A stretch of 64,000 nucleotides of DNA from Roseateles subflavus (lineage in GTDB: Bacteria > Pseudomonadota > Gammaproteobacteria > Burkholderiales > Burkholderiaceae_C): positions 558,001 to 622,000 of the forward strand of contig NZ_JASVDS010000003.1 in NCBI RefSeq assembly GCF_030285365.1. The letters run 5' to 3'. A program made the translations under genes and the position numbers. The notes beneath the pieces are model-generated. The model was not told the DNA's origin, searched no databases, and was given only the letters and a program-made list of their open reading frames with translations. Position 1 is the first letter of the stretch. The number at the start of each line of letters is the position of its first letter. This document shows, one piece after another, positions 16,355 through 25,871 of this stretch.

Positions 16355-16710
16355 GAGGTGCGATGGCAGTGGTGGTTCGATTCTGAGGGGTTCGCAAGGG
16401 GCCTGAACAGCCCCGGATCTCCTGGGGCGATGGCCTCGGCGGGGCGTGTGCGCATGGTGCACTGCGGTAGGATTCAGGCCCGATGCCCAGTCAGGCAAAG
16501 GCGGTTCCCACGCGGAGCCGCGATGCCTGCGCCGGCGCCGGGCTGCCGGGTGCGATCCGCCCGGGGCCTCGGTGGGGCGGGTCGGGAAGGGGCGCAGGGC
16601 CCGCTCGCACCCGGAGCGCGGCCTGACGAGGCCCGGTTCCACTGTTCCAGCCACGCCCGCGGCAGCTTGCCGCCGCGGACAACCAGGGCCCCCGACCGGG
16701 CCCGGACGCC
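16355..16710 (+). other. Gene-free divergent region with a GC-rich leader hairpin
   Basis: These 356 bases separate ugpQ (leftward) from the giant oxidoreductase gene (rightward), and no gene is seen. A TAGGAT box near 16468 is a possible -10 element for the rightward gene. Close to its start, CCGCGGC (16657-16663) pairs with GCCGCGG (16672-16678), a strong hairpin in the presumed leader. Nothing else is recognisable. Confidence 0.4.
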
Positions 16711-19700
16711 ATGAATGCACCGCATCCCCTGATGCCCGAGATCCTGGACCCCGCCATCGCGAACGAGGCCGCGCACGAGGCACCGCGCCTGCGCGAGATT
16801 CCCTACAACTACACCTCCTTCTCCGACCGCGAGATCGTCATCCGCATCCTCGGCGCCCGCGCCTGGGACCTGCTGAACTCGCTGCGCGAGGAGCGCCAGA
16901 CGGGCCGCTCCGCCCGCATGCTCTACGAGGTGCTGGGCGATGTGTGGGTGGTGCAGCGCAATCCCTATCTGCAGGACGACCTGCTGGACAACCCCAAGCG
17001 CCGCGGCCAGCTGATTGAGGCCCTGCACCACCGCCTGCACGAGGTCGAGCGCCGCCGCAAGCCGGAAGCCGACCCGCAGCGCGACGCGTCCGTGGGCGAG
17101 CTGCTGCAGCTCGCCGGCCAGGCGGTGCGCCAGTTCGCCGACCAGTTCGAGGAGGTGGCCGAGCTGCGCCGCCGGGCCACCAAGGCGCTGGGCCGCCACA
17201 CGGCGCGCGACAACATCAAGTTCGACGGTCTGTCCCGCGTGGCCCACGTGACCGACGCCACCGACTGGCGCGTCGAGTACCCCTTCGTCGTGCTCACGCC
17301 CGATTCCGAGGCCGAGATGGCCCGCCTGGTGAAGGGCTGCATCGAGCTCGGGCTGACCATCATCCCGCGGGGAGGCGGCACCGGCTACACCGGCGGCGCC
17401 GTGCCGCTCGTGTGGAAGAGCGCCGTCATCAACACCGAGAAGCTCGAGGCCCTGCGCGGCGTCGAGATGATCCAGCTGCCGGGCCTGGACCGGCCCGTGG
17501 CCACCGTCTTCAGCGAGGCGGGCGTGGTGACGCAGCGCGTGTCCGACCTCGCCGAGCAGCACGGCTTCGTCTTCGCCGTGGACCCGACCAGCGCCGAGGC
17601 CTCCTGCGTGGGCGGCAACATCGCCATGAACGCCGGCGGCAAGAAGGCCGTGCTGTGGGGCACCGCGCTGGACAACCTGGCCAGCTGGAAGATGGTGACG
17701 CCCGAGGCCAAGTGGCTGGAGGTGATCCGCCTCAACCACAACCTGGGCAAGATCCATGACGTCGAGACCGCCAGCTTCGAGCTGCGCTACTACGACGCCT
17801 CCGGCAAGAAGCTCGAGCGCACGGAGCGCCTCGACATCCCGGGCAAGACCTTCCGCAAGGAGGGCCTGGGCAAGGACGTCACCGACAAGTTCCTGGCCGG
17901 CCTGCCCGGCATCCAGAAGGAAGGCTGCGACGGCCTGATCACCAGCTGCCGCTGGGTCGTGCACCGCATGCCCAAGCATGTGCGCACGGTCTGCCTGGAG
18001 TTCTTCGGCAATCCGAAGGAGTGCGTGCCGTCCATCGTGGACATCAAGGACTTCATGTTCGCCGAGGCGAAGGAGGCGGGCGGCGCCATCCTCGCGGGCC
18101 TCGAGCACCTCGACGACCGCTACCTCAAGGCCGTCGGCTACGCGACCAAGAGCAAGCGCGGCGGCCTGCCCAAGATGGTCCTGATCGGCGACATCGTCGG
18201 CGACGACGAGGACCGCGTCGCCCGCGCGACGAGCGAGGTCGTGCGCCTGGCCAACGGCCGTTCGGGCGAGGGCTTCATCGCTGTCTCGGCCGATGCGCGC
18301 AAGAAGTTCTGGCTGGACCGCAAGCGCACGGCCGCCATCTCCAAGCACACCAACGCGTTCAAGGTGAACGAGGACGTGGTGATCCCGCTGCCGCGCATGG
18401 GCGAGTACACGCTGGGCATCGAGCGCATCAACATCGAGCTCTCGCTGCGCAACAAGCTGGCGCTGGTGGACCGCCTCAAGACCTTCTTCCGCCAGGACCG
18501 TCTGCCGCTGGGCAAGACCGACGACGCCAGCGAGATCCCCAGCGCCGAGCTGCTGGAGGACCGCGTGCAGCAGGCGCTCGCGCTGCTCGACGAGGTCGGC
18601 GCGCTGTGGCAGGCCTGGAAGGACGGCCTCGACGTCGTCCAGCCGGACACGCAGCGCAGCTTCTTCGACCAGCTGCAGGACAAGAGCCTGCGCGCCTCGT
18701 GGAAGACGCAGATCTTCAAGCCGCTGCAGTCGATGTTCGCGGGCGCGGCCTTCGCCGAGATCCTCGACGAGTGCAAGCGCCTCCACCAGGAAGTGCTCAA
18801 GGGCCGCGTCTGGGTGGCCCTGCACATGCATGCCGGCGACGGCAATGTGCACACCAACATCCCGGTGAACTCGGACAACTACGAGATGCTGCAGACGGCG
18901 CATGAGGCCGTGGCCCGCATCATGACCCTGGCGCGCTCGCTGGATGGCGTCATCTCGGGCGAGCACGGCATCGGCATCACCAAGCTGGAGTTCCTCACCG
19001 ACGAGGAGCTGGCCGACTTCGCCCAGTACAAGGCCGAGGTCGACCCCGAAGGCCGCTTCAACAAGGGCAAGCTGCTGCGCCCGAACGCCAGCACGCACGG
19101 CACCTTCGCCGACCTGACCAACGCCTACACGCCCAGCTTCGGGCTGATGGGGCATGAGTCGCTGATCATGCAGCAGAGCGACATCGGCGCCATCAGCGAG
19201 AGCGTCAAGGACTGCCTGCGCTGCGGCAAGTGCAAGCCGGTGTGTGCCACCCATGTGCCGCGCGCCAACCTGCTCTACAGCCCGCGCAACAAGATCCTCG
19301 CCACCTCGCTGCTCGTCGAGGCCTTCCTGTACGAGGAGCAGACGCGCCGCGGCGTGTCGATCAAGCACTGGGAGGAGTTCGAGGACGTGGCCGACCACTG
19401 CACGGTCTGCCACAAGTGCGCGACGCCCTGCCCGGTGAAGATCGACTTCGGCGACGTCACCATGAACATGCGCAACCTGCTGCGCAAGATGGGGCAGAAG
19501 AGCTTCCGCCCGGGCAATGCCGCGGCCATGTTCATGCTCAACGCCACGAACCCCGAGACGATCAAGATGGCCCGCACGGCCATGGTGGGCGTCGGCTTCA
19601 AGGCGCAGCGCTTCGCGCACGACCTGCTCAAGGGCCTGGCCCGCAAGCAGACCGAGGCACCCCGCGCCACGGTGGGCACCGCGCCCATCAAGGAGCAGGT

Positions 19701-20625
19701 GATCCACTTCATCAACAAGAAGCTCCCGGGTGGTCTGCCCAAGAAGACGGCCCGCGCACTGCTGGACATCGAGGACAAGGCCTACGTGCCCATCATCCGC
19801 GACCCGGCGAAGACGACGGTCGATTCCGAGGCGGTGTTCTACTTCCCCGGCTGCGGCTCGGAGCGCCTCTTCAGCCAGGTGGGCCTGGCCACGCAGGCCA
19901 TGCTGTGGCATGCCGGCGTGCAGACCGTGCTGCCGCCGGGCTATCTGTGCTGCGGCTACCCGCAGCGCGGCTCGGGCCAGTTCGACAAGGCCGACAAGAT
20001 GATCACCGACAACCGGGTGCTCTTCCATCGCGTCGCCAACACGCTGAACTACCTGGACATCAAGACCGTGGTCGTGTCCTGCGGCACCTGCTTCGACCAG
20101 CTGCAGGGCTACAAGTTCGAGGACATCTTCCCCGGCTGCCGCATCGTGGACATCCACGAGTACCTGCTCGAGCGGGGCATCACCCTGGACTCCAAGAAGG
20201 CCTACCTCTACCACGACCCCTGCCACTCGCCCATGAAGCAGCAGGAGCCGATGAAGACGGTGCGGGCCCTGGTCGGCCCGGAGGTGGTCAAGAGCGAGCG
20301 CTGCTGCGGCGAGTCCGGCACCCTGGGCGTGACCCGGCCGGACATCTCCACGCAGATCCGCTTCCGCAAGGAGGAGGAGCTGCGCAAGGTCGAGACCGAG
20401 CTGCGCGATGCCGGCAAGGTCGGCACGCAGGAGGACCTCAAGATCCTGACCAGCTGCCCCAGCTGCCTGCAGGGCCTGAGCCGCTACGGCAATGACCTGC
20501 AGAACGGCCTGCTGGAAGCCGACTACATCGTCGTCGAGATGGCCCGCCAGATGCTCGGCGAGCAGTGGATGCCGGACTATGTCGCGCGGGCGAATGCCGG
20601 GGGCATCGAGCGAGTGTTGGTTTAA
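16711..20625 (+). CDS. Giant FAD- and Fe-S-dependent oxidoreductase with DUF3683, D-lactate/2-hydroxyacid dehydrogenase-like
   Basis: This 1304-residue protein joins several modules. A DUF3683 region lies at about residues 25-125. An FAD-binding (PCMH) domain follows at about 190-390, with [17 protein letters not shown], and then the FAD-oxidase C domain, with AGDGNVHTN near 708 and [10 protein letters not shown] near 750. Two 4Fe-4S motifs follow ([11 protein letters not shown] near 835, [12 protein letters not shown] near 897). Last come two CCG domains with [10 protein letters not shown] near 1080 and CCGESGT near 1198. This layout matches D-lactate or D-2-hydroxyacid dehydrogenases passing electrons toward quinone. 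The gene stands alone. The substrate is not determinable from sequence. Confidence 0.88.
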   Translation: MNAPHPLMPEILDPAIANEAAHEAPRLREIPYNYTSFSDREIVIRILGARAWDLLNSLREERQTGRSARMLYEVLGDVWVVQRNPYLQDDLLDNPKRRGQLIEALHHRLHEVERRRKPEADPQRDASVGELLQLAGQAVRQFADQFEEVAELRRRATKALGRHTARDNIKFDGLSRVAHVTDATDWRVEYPFVVLTPDSEAEMARLVKGCIELGLTIIPRGGGTGYTGGAVPLVWKSAVINTEKLEALRGVEMIQLPGLDRPVATVFSEAGVVTQRVSDLAEQHGFVFAVDPTSAEASCVGGNIAMNAGGKKAVLWGTALDNLASWKMVTPEAKWLEVIRLNHNLGKIHDVETASFELRYYDASGKKLERTERLDIPGKTFRKEGLGKDVTDKFLAGLPGIQKEGCDGLITSCRWVVHRMPKHVRTVCLEFFGNPKECVPSIVDIKDFMFAEAKEAGGAILAGLEHLDDRYLKAVGYATKSKRGGLPKMVLIGDIVGDDEDRVARATSEVVRLANGRSGEGFIAVSADARKKFWLDRKRTAAISKHTNAFKVNEDVVIPLPRMGEYTLGIERINIELSLRNKLALVDRLKTFFRQDRLPLGKTDDASEIPSAELLEDRVQQALALLDEVGALWQAWKDGLDVVQPDTQRSFFDQLQDKSLRASWKTQIFKPLQSMFAGAAFAEILDECKRLHQEVLKGRVWVALHMHAGDGNVHTNIPVNSDNYEMLQTAHEAVARIMTLARSLDGVISGEHGIGITKLEFLTDEELADFAQYKAEVDPEGRFNKGKLLRPNASTHGTFADLTNAYTPSFGLMGHESLIMQQSDIGAISESVKDCLRCGKCKPVCATHVPRANLLYSPRNKILATSLLVEAFLYEEQTRRGVSIKHWEEFEDVADHCTVCHKCATPCPVKIDFGDVTMNMRNLLRKMGQKSFRPGNAAAMFMLNATNPETIKMARTAMVGVGFKAQRFAHDLLKGLARKQTEAPRATVGTAPIKEQVIHFINKKLPGGLPKKTARALLDIEDKAYVPIIRDPAKTTVDSEAVFYFPGCGSERLFSQVGLATQAMLWHAGVQTVLPPGYLCCGYPQRGSGQFDKADKMITDNRVLFHRVANTLNYLDIKTVVVSCGTCFDQLQGYKFEDIFPGCRIVDIHEYLLERGITLDSKKAYLYHDPCHSPMKQQEPMKTVRALVGPEVVKSERCCGESGTLGVTRPDISTQIRFRKEEELRKVETELRDAGKVGTQEDLKILTSCPSCLQGLSRYGNDLQNGLLEADYIVVEMARQMLGEQWMPDYVARANAGGIERVLV

Positions 20626-20865
20626 CCCCCCCCCTACTGGCTTCGCCAGCCCCCCCAGGGGGGCGAGGGTGGCTGCCCGGCGGAGCCGGATCAGCACCCT
20701 CCGTGCGGGGCGAAAAGGCCTGGCTGCTGCGCAGCAGGCCTTTTCTTTCTTATGGCGGGTGCTGTGCGTGAGGGCCTGGCTACTGCGCAGCAGGTCCTTC
20801 TTATTTTTGGCGGGTGCTGTGCCTGAGGGCTTGGCTGCTGCGCAGCGGGCCCTTTCCTTTCGGCA
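20626..20865 (+). repeat. Three tandem ~56-bp hairpin/T-tract repeats after the oxidoreductase gene
   Basis: After a C-run and a small CTGGC/GCCAG hairpin, a unit of about 56 bases containing TGGCTGCTGCGCAGCAGG and ending in a T-rich tract occurs three times (cores start at 20721, 20777 and 20832). The first copy forms a 10-bp stem, GAAAAGGCCT (20712-20721) with AGGCCTTTTC (20736-20745), that reads as a bidirectional terminator. Copies two and three keep the GCTGCGCAGC core and T-tract but have weaker outer stems. The array probably stops transcription of the 3.9-kb gene upstream. Confidence 0.7.
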
Positions 20866-20900
20866 CGGGCTACGTGATCGTCGCCGTGCTCGATGTATCG

Positions 20901-20929
20901 CCCGGCCTCAGCCCCGCCCGCGGCTGGGC
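20901..20929. repeat. Inverted copy of the 129-bp array end
   Basis: Read in reverse complement, these 29 bases match 21369-21397 at 28 of 29 positions (core GGGGCTGAGGCCGGG). They therefore flank the 129-bp tandem array as inverted repeats about 440 bases apart. This is the layout of a composite repetitive extragenic element. Confidence 0.65.
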
Positions 20930-21017
20930 GCCTTGTGGGGTGCCGAGGAGCGGAGCGGGCCGGAGCAGCGCGCGACAGCGCGCATCGTCATCTGACTGGG
21001 CGCGTTTGTCCGAGCGC

Positions 21018-21400
21018 AATGAGCGCAGCGAATGCAGCGAGTTACGCGCCCGCTCCGGACCGTGAGCACCGCAGGGGAGCCGGGGGCCGCAGGGCCGGCC
21101 GGTCCACATGAAGCCCGGCCGCGGGTGGGGCTGAGGCCGGGCCGCCAATGAGCGCAGCGAATGCAACGAGTTACGCGTCCGCTCCGGACCGTGAGCACCG
21201 CAGGGGAGCTGGGGGCCGCAGGGCCGGCCGGCCCACATGAAGCCCACCCGCGGGTGGGGCTGAGGCCGGGCCGCCAATGAGCGCAGCGAATGCAGCGAGT
21301 TACGCGCCCGCTCCGGACCGTGAGCACCGCAGGGGAGCCGGGCCGCAGGGCCGGCCGGCCCACATGAAGCCCAGCCGCGGGTGGGGCTGAGGCCGGGCCG
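21018..21400. repeat. Three tandem copies of a 129-bp extragenic repeat
   Basis: Units starting AATGAGCGCAGCGAATGCA begin at 21018, 21147 and 21276, an exact 129-base period; the third copy is 2 bases shorter. Copies differ at only a few positions. Because 129 is divisible by 3, reading frames stay open across the array on the leftward strand, giving a spurious repeated peptide. The composition and palindromic pieces argue for a non-coding REP-type element. No gene is seen from 20626 to 21419. Confidence 0.8.
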
Positions 21401-21419
21401 CGCCAGCCGTCGCGGGAAG

Positions 21420-22415
21420 CTATTCCGCGGTGATCTTCCGGGACTTGATGAGCGCATGCCAGAACTCGGTCTCGCGCTGGATGTGCTTCGCCAGGGCGGC
21501 GCCGTCACTGGGCGCGACTTCGAGGCCGAAGTCTTCGAGACGGGTCTTCAGCTCGGGCACGGCCAGCGCCTTCTGCAGCTCGGCACTCAGGCGCTGGATG
21601 ACGGGCTCGGGCGTACCCTTGGGCACGAAGAGCCCCTGCCAGGCGGACAGCTCGACGTCCTGGATGCCCAGCTCGGCAAAGGTCGGCACATCCGGCAGCG
21701 TCGCGACGCGCCGGGCGGACAGCACGGCCAGCGGCTTGAGCTTGCCGCTGCGGAAGTGGGGCAGGGCGGCGGCGGTGTCCAGCACGCCCATGGGCACGAC
21801 GCCCGCCAGCATGTCCTGCGTGGCGAAGGCGGTCCCACGGTAGGGCACGTGGACGATGAAGCTGCCGGTGCGCTCCTTGATCAGCTCCATCGCGAGGTGA
21901 TGCGGGCTGCCGATGCCGGGCGAGGCATAGCTGAACTGGCCGGGGTTCTTCTTCACCAGCGTCAGCCACTGCGCGGCACTCGTGATGCCGGACTGCGCAT
22001 TGACGCTCAGCACCAGCGGGAAGCGGGCCATGAAGCCCACGGGCACGAAATCGCTGACGGCATAGGGCAGCTTGCGGAAGAGGGCGCCGTTGAAGACCAT
22101 CACGCCGTTGTCGCCGCTCAGCAGGGTGTAGCCGTCGGGCGGGGACTTGGCCGCGTTGTCCGTGCCGATCTGGCCCGCCGCGCCGGGGCGGTTGTCGATG
22201 ACCAGGGTCTGGCCCAGCTGCCGGCCCAGCTGCGGCGCCAGCTGGCGGGCGAGAAAGTCTGAACCGCCGCCGGCCGGGTAGGCCACGACCCAGCGGATCG
22301 GCTTGGCCGGCCAGGTGTCGGCCTGGGCGGACGAGGCCAGGAGGGGCAGGCTGGCAAGCCCGGCGAGCAGCGTCAGCACCTGACGGCGCAGGAGCAAAGG
22401 GCGAGGCATCGGCAT
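21420..22415 (-). CDS. Bug/TctC family periplasmic solute-binding protein
   Basis: This 331-residue protein opens with a signal peptide (arginine pair, then a hydrophobic stretch ending in ASSAQA). It follows the Bug receptor pattern closely: WPAKPIRWVVAYPAGGGSD, VIDNRPGAAGQIGTD, PDGYTLLSGD and VPYRGT. These periplasmic proteins bind carboxylates or amides for tripartite tricarboxylate transporters. No TctA or TctB gene is nearby; orphan Bug genes are very common in Burkholderiales. It lies directly after the 129-bp repeat array. Ligand is unknown. Confidence 0.92.
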   Translation of the reverse strand: MPMPRPLLLRRQVLTLLAGLASLPLLASSAQADTWPAKPIRWVVAYPAGGGSDFLARQLAPQLGRQLGQTLVIDNRPGAAGQIGTDNAAKSPPDGYTLLSGDNGVMVFNGALFRKLPYAVSDFVPVGFMARFPLVLSVNAQSGITSAAQWLTLVKKNPGQFSYASPGIGSPHHLAMELIKERTGSFIVHVPYRGTAFATQDMLAGVVPMGVLDTAAALPHFRSGKLKPLAVLSARRVATLPDVPTFAELGIQDVELSAWQGLFVPKGTPEPVIQRLSAELQKALAVPELKTRLEDFGLEVAPSDGAALAKHIQRETEFWHALIKSRKITAE

Positions 22416-22549
22416 GGGGTCTCCGTTGAATGGCTTTTCTGGTGCCGGATTCTGGCCCAGCCCGGGCGGCGATGACGGCTCCTTCGGTGGCGCAGTGCCT
22501 CGCCGGCGCTGGGGGATACTGCCCGGATTCCCGCTTCCGAGATGTCGCC

Positions 22550-23011
22550 ATGAGCGCCCCTTCCCCCCCGACGGACTGCCCGCTGTGCCGCGAAACCGGC
22601 GGGCATCTCGTGTTCCAGGCGCCGCACTGGCGGCTCATCCGTGCCGACGAGCCGAACTTCCCGGCCTTCTACCGCCTCATCTGGCAGGCCCACGTGGCCG
22701 AGTTCAGCGACCTCCCACCGCCGCAGCGGCAGGCCTGCATGGAGGCCGTCTGCGCGGTGGAGCAGGTGCTGCGCGACGCGCTGCAGCCCACCAAGATCAA
22801 TGTGGCCAGCCTGGGCAACGTGGTGCCGCACCTGCATTGGCACGTGATCGCCCGGTTCGACTGGGACAGCCATTTCCCCAACCCGGTCTGGGGCCAAGCC
22901 GTGCGGCAGCTGCCGTCGCCGGCGGTGCAGCGCCTGGCCATCCCCCTCGCCGAACTGGACCAGCGCCTGGCGCATCGCCTGCAGGCGATGCCCGCCCAGC
23001 CGGCGCCCTGA
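22550..23011 (+). CDS. HIT family protein
   Basis: This 153-residue protein carries the histidine-triad motif as VPHLHWHVIARF near residue 90 and an N-terminal CPLCRETGG zinc-like motif, as in HIT hydrolases acting on nucleotidyl or dinucleoside phosphates. The ATG at 22550 gives the standard family start (MSAPSPPTDCPLC); a longer in-frame start would add 40 unlikely residues. A 438-base stretch with a possible RNA gene and a terminator follows before the DUF971 gene. Confidence 0.9.
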   Translation: MSAPSPPTDCPLCRETGGHLVFQAPHWRLIRADEPNFPAFYRLIWQAHVAEFSDLPPPQRQACMEAVCAVEQVLRDALQPTKINVASLGNVVPHLHWHVIARFDWDSHFPNPVWGQAVRQLPSPAVQRLAIPLAELDQRLAHRLQAMPAQPAP

Positions 23012-23130
23012 CGGGCGCGCGCCGCGTGCCGGGCATCGCCGGCGAAGGCGCGAGCCTGCTACTTGCTGCAACAGTGGCACGCGGGCGCCGATCGGCCGCA
23101 GGGCCGATGGGCAGGGGCATCCAAGGGGTC

Positions 23131-23296
23131 AGGACTTGCCTTTTCCGTGCCCGGGCTGCTTGCATCTGCATACAAGTGGGGCCCTGTCAGAGCTAACGTC
23201 TGGAAGGTCTTACAGCTTGCCGCAACCCCTCCGAAGGGCGATGCTTCGTCTGCAAGTCAGCGCCTATCGGCGCAGGCCTGCGGATCCCTCCTCTTC
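23131..23296 (+). ncRNA. Possible structured RNA upstream of a strong terminator, identity unknown
   Basis: The 438 bases between the HIT and DUF971 genes hold no credible reading frame but fold well by eye. GCTGCTTGCA near 23157 pairs with TGCAAGTCAGC near 23251 (one bulge), enclosing further complementary pieces (GCAT/ATGC, GGC/GCC, CTGT/ACAG). A GCGCC/GGCGC hairpin and a perfect terminator follow. This rod-like layout suits a small RNA; 6S RNA was considered, but its defining end pairing could not be confirmed. It could also be only a structured leader or 3' tail. Borders are approximate. Confidence 0.3.
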
Positions 23297-23324
23297 GGCC
23301 CCGCTCGCGCGGGGCCCTTTTTTT
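23297..23324 (+). terminator. Strong rho-independent terminator
   Basis: GGCCCCGC and GCGGGGCC form a perfect 8-bp stem with a TCGC loop, followed by C and seven T residues. It ends either the HIT transcript or the putative small RNA, 126 bases before the DUF971 start. Confidence 0.9.
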
Positions 23325-23449
23325 GTGGGTCCCCGATGCGCCCCGGGCGCTTGGCCCGCCCGCCCCAGCCCTGCCGCCGGCCGGGCTTTGCCCCGCCTGC
23401 AGGGCCAGCCGCTACACTGGGACCCCCTAGGACCGACTCCCTCCTTCCC

Positions 23450-23863
23450 ATGGCTGGCCTCAGCGCAGCAAGCCCCCTGCCCACCGAACTCACCGTGCAC
23501 CAGCAGTCCCGCCGGCTGGAGATCGCCTTCGATGACGGCGCCCGCTTCTCCATCCCCTTCGAGCTGATGCGCGTCCTCAGCCCCTCGGCGGAGGTCAAGG
23601 GCCACGGCCCGGGCCAGGAAGTCCTGCAGACGGGCAAACGCGAGGTGCTGATCGAGGCCCTGAGCCCGGTCGGCCACTACGCCGTGCAGCCTCGCTTCTC
23701 CGACGGGCACGACAGCGGCCTGTACACCTGGGACTACCTCTACGAGCTGGGCCTGCGCCAGGACGAGCTCTGGGCCGAGCACCTGGCCCGCCTGGCCGCC
23801 GCCGGCCTGGACCGTGACGCGCCGATGGCCCCCAAGGGCGGCGGCCATTGCGCCAGCCATTGA
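23450..23863 (+). CDS. DUF971 domain-containing protein
   Basis: This 137-residue protein has the DUF971 fold, related to the N-terminal domain of gamma-butyrobetaine hydroxylase: [34 protein letters not shown], then [20 protein letters not shown] and WDYLYELG. It is often encoded just before ubiE in betaproteobacteria, as here (43 bases). Its exact role is not known; a link to ubiquinone or Fe-S metabolism has been suggested by context only. A TACACT box at 23413-23418 is a plausible -10 element. Confidence 0.88.
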   Translation: MAGLSAASPLPTELTVHQQSRRLEIAFDDGARFSIPFELMRVLSPSAEVKGHGPGQEVLQTGKREVLIEALSPVGHYAVQPRFSDGHDSGLYTWDYLYELGLRQDELWAEHLARLAAAGLDRDAPMAPKGGGHCASH

Positions 23864-23906
23864 GCACCGACGCTCCATCCCGACCTCCGCATTGATCGAG
23901 ACCCCC

Positions 23907-24638
23907 ATGAGCAGCACCCATTTCGGCTTCCAGACCGTTGACGAGCAGGAGAAGGCCGGCCGCGTGCGCGGCGTCTTCGACTCGGTGGCTTCCCGCTACG
24001 ACATCATGAACGACCTGATGTCCATGGGCCTGCACCGCGCCTGGAAGGCCTACACCGTGGCCGTCGCCAATCTCAAGGAAGGCGATCGCGTGCTGGACAT
24101 CGCCGGTGGCACGGGCGATCTGTCCCGGGCCTTCGCCCGCCACGTGGGCAGCACCGGCATGGTCGTGCACACCGACATCAACGAGGCCATGCTGCGCACC
24201 GGCCGCGACCGCCTCTTGAACGAGGGTCTGGTCCTGCCGACCAACCTCTGCGACGCCGAGAAGCTGCCCTACAAGGACGCCAGCTTCGACCTCGTCAGCG
24301 TGGCCTTCGGCCTGCGCAACATGACGCACAAGGACGTGGCGCTGGCCGAGATGTGCCGCGTGCTCAAGCCGGGCGGCCGCCTGCTGGTGCTGGAGTTCTC
24401 GAAGGTGGCCGCGCCGCTGCAGAAGCCCTACGACTGGTACAGCTTCAAGATCCTGCCCCGCCTGGGCCAGATGATCGCCGGCGACGCCGAGAGCTACCGC
24501 TACCTGGCCGAGTCCATCCGCATGCACCCGGGCCAGGCCGAGCTCAAGGCCCTGATGAAGCAGGCCGGCTTCGGCCATGTGGATGTGCACAACCTCAGCG
24601 GCGGCGTGGTGGCGCTGCATGTCGGCATCCGTTGCTGA
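23907..24638 (+). CDS. ubiE: UbiE methyltransferase, ubiquinone/menaquinone biosynthesis
   Basis: This 243-residue protein matches UbiE throughout: [20 protein letters not shown] at the start, SAM motif [13 protein letters not shown] near residue 61, [13 protein letters not shown] near 130 and [18 protein letters not shown] near 150. It methylates the C2 position of the benzoquinol ring in ubiquinone synthesis (and demethylmenaquinone where present). The ATG at 23907 gives the standard N-terminus. It follows the DUF971 gene and precedes the exopolysaccharide locus, which begins 240 bases on. Confidence 0.95.
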   Translation: MSSTHFGFQTVDEQEKAGRVRGVFDSVASRYDIMNDLMSMGLHRAWKAYTVAVANLKEGDRVLDIAGGTGDLSRAFARHVGSTGMVVHTDINEAMLRTGRDRLLNEGLVLPTNLCDAEKLPYKDASFDLVSVAFGLRNMTHKDVALAEMCRVLKPGGRLLVLEFSKVAAPLQKPYDWYSFKILPRLGQMIAGDAESYRYLAESIRMHPGQAELKALMKQAGFGHVDVHNLSGGVVALHVGIRC

Positions 24639-24733
24639 TGTCGGCCTGATCCCGGACGCGAAGTCGCGAAATATCGGCAGTTCTGCCGGGCGCCAGGGGG
24701 GCTGAACTGCCCGGCGGCGCCTGCAAGCCTCGT

Positions 24734-24739
24734 TACACT
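24734..24739 (+). promoter_or_regulatory. Possible -10 element of the eps operon
   Basis: TACACT, preceded by T, lies 140 bases before epsD in the 240-base gap after ubiE. It is the best -10 match there, but no good -35 hexamer stands 16-18 bases upstream. The gap itself holds no gene. Confidence 0.3.
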
Positions 24740-24878
24740 CGCCCCGTACACGCCGGGCCGCCCAGGGCGGAGCCGGGCATGCCCTCGCGGCTGCCGCCGG
24801 ATCTGCGGTGTCGGGCGCATGCGCCCGGCCGCGTCGGTCGGGCGGTGCACGCTGGGGTGCAGCAAGGTTTGGAGCGCT

Positions 24879-25871
24879 ATGAAATCGACGAAGCAACGGG
24901 TCCTCCCTCTCCGCCTGATGCGGGCTGGCAGCACGGCTGTGGCCCTGGCCGCCCTGCTGGCGGCCTGTGGCAGCAAGGAGGATGGCGTGACGCAGGCCGC
25001 CGCCAAGGTCAACAAGGAAGAGATCACCGTCCACCAGATCAACCAGCAGCTGCAGCGCCAGCCGGGCCTGACGGCCAGGCTCGGGGAGAAGCAGGCCGAG
25101 GCGCTCTCGCGCCAGGTGCTGGAGCGTCTGATCGACCAGGAACTCTCCGTGCAGCAGGCGCAGTCGCTCAAGCTGGACCGGGATCCGCGCGTCGTGCAGC
25201 AGATCGAGCTGGCCAAGCGCGAGATCCTGGCGCGGGCCTACGCCGAGCGCATCGGGGACTCTGTCAGCAAGCCAAGCGCTGACGAGATCGCGAAGTTCTA
25301 CAACGAGAAGCCGGCGCTGTTCAAGGAACGCCGGGTCTACAGCCTGCAGGAAATGAGCATCGAGGCCTCGCCCGAGCAGTTCGAGAGCCTGCGCCAGCAC
25401 CTGCAGGGGGCCCGCAGCCTCGGCGAGTTCGCGGAGTACCTCAAGAGCGCCGGCGTGCGCTTCAATGTGAACGAGGCGGTGCGCCCGGCCGAGCAGCTGC
25501 CGATGAACAGCCTCGACACGATCTCCCGCATGAAGGATGGCGACACGGCCGTGCAGGTCACGCCGACCGGGCTGCAGCTGCTGCACCTGGCCAGCTCGCG
25601 CGCCAATCCGGTGGACGAGGCCACCGCGCGCCCGGCGGTGGAGGCGTTCCTGAGCAACCAGCGCAAGGCCGAGGCCATCCAGAAGGACCTGAAGGCCCTG
25701 CGCCAGACCGCACGGATCGAATACCTGGGCAAGTTCGCCGGGCGGCCGGCCGACCCGGCATCTGCCCCGGCCGCCGTGGTGTCGGCGGCGTCCGCGGCGT
25801 CGGCAGGCGAGGCGGCCTCCGCGCCGGCCGTGCCGGCCAGCGACGTCGCCAAGAGCCTGGGGCTGAAATGA
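24879..25871 (+). CDS. epsD: EpsD family peptidyl-prolyl cis-trans isomerase-like lipoprotein
   Basis: This 330-residue protein begins with a lipoprotein signal peptide ending LAALLAAC, so it should be acylated and periplasmic. The body is SurA-like: a helical region (about residues 40-130) and a short parvulin-type segment (about 150-240). An Ala/Pro-rich tail of about 45 residues ends the protein. The family is the EpsD group found only in exosortase-linked exopolysaccharide loci; chaperone activity toward outer-membrane or secreted parts is inferred. The ATG at 24879 follows GGAG and gives a proper lipobox, unlike an in-frame ATG 60 bases upstream. Its stop overlaps epsE. Confidence 0.85.
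   Translation: MKSTKQRVLPLRLMRAGSTAVALAALLAACGSKEDGVTQAAAKVNKEEITVHQINQQLQRQPGLTARLGEKQAEALSRQVLERLIDQELSVQQAQSLKLDRDPRVVQQIELAKREILARAYAERIGDSVSKPSADEIAKFYNEKPALFKERRVYSLQEMSIEASPEQFESLRQHLQGARSLGEFAEYLKSAGVRFNVNEAVRPAEQLPMNSLDTISRMKDGDTAVQVTPTGLQLLHLASSRANPVDEATARPAVEAFLSNQRKAEAIQKDLKALRQTARIEYLGKFAGRPADPASAPAAVVSAASAASAGEAASAPAVPASDVAKSLGLK

Noticed and set aside
16474-20697. Leftward reading frame of about 1400 codons
   Set aside because: It is the antisense shadow of the giant oxidoreductase in high-GC sequence; it has no recognisable domain or ribosome site.
20870-21508. Open leftward reading frame of about 212 codons with 43-residue repeats
   Set aside because: It arises because the 129-bp repeat is a multiple of three. 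The Arg/Ser/Pro-rich product looks non-protein-like and the frame overlaps the end of the Bug receptor gene.
23180-23240. Signal recognition particle RNA, because of a GGAAGG loop
   Set aside because: The flanking asymmetric loops and the strictly conserved motif of 4.5S RNA are not present.
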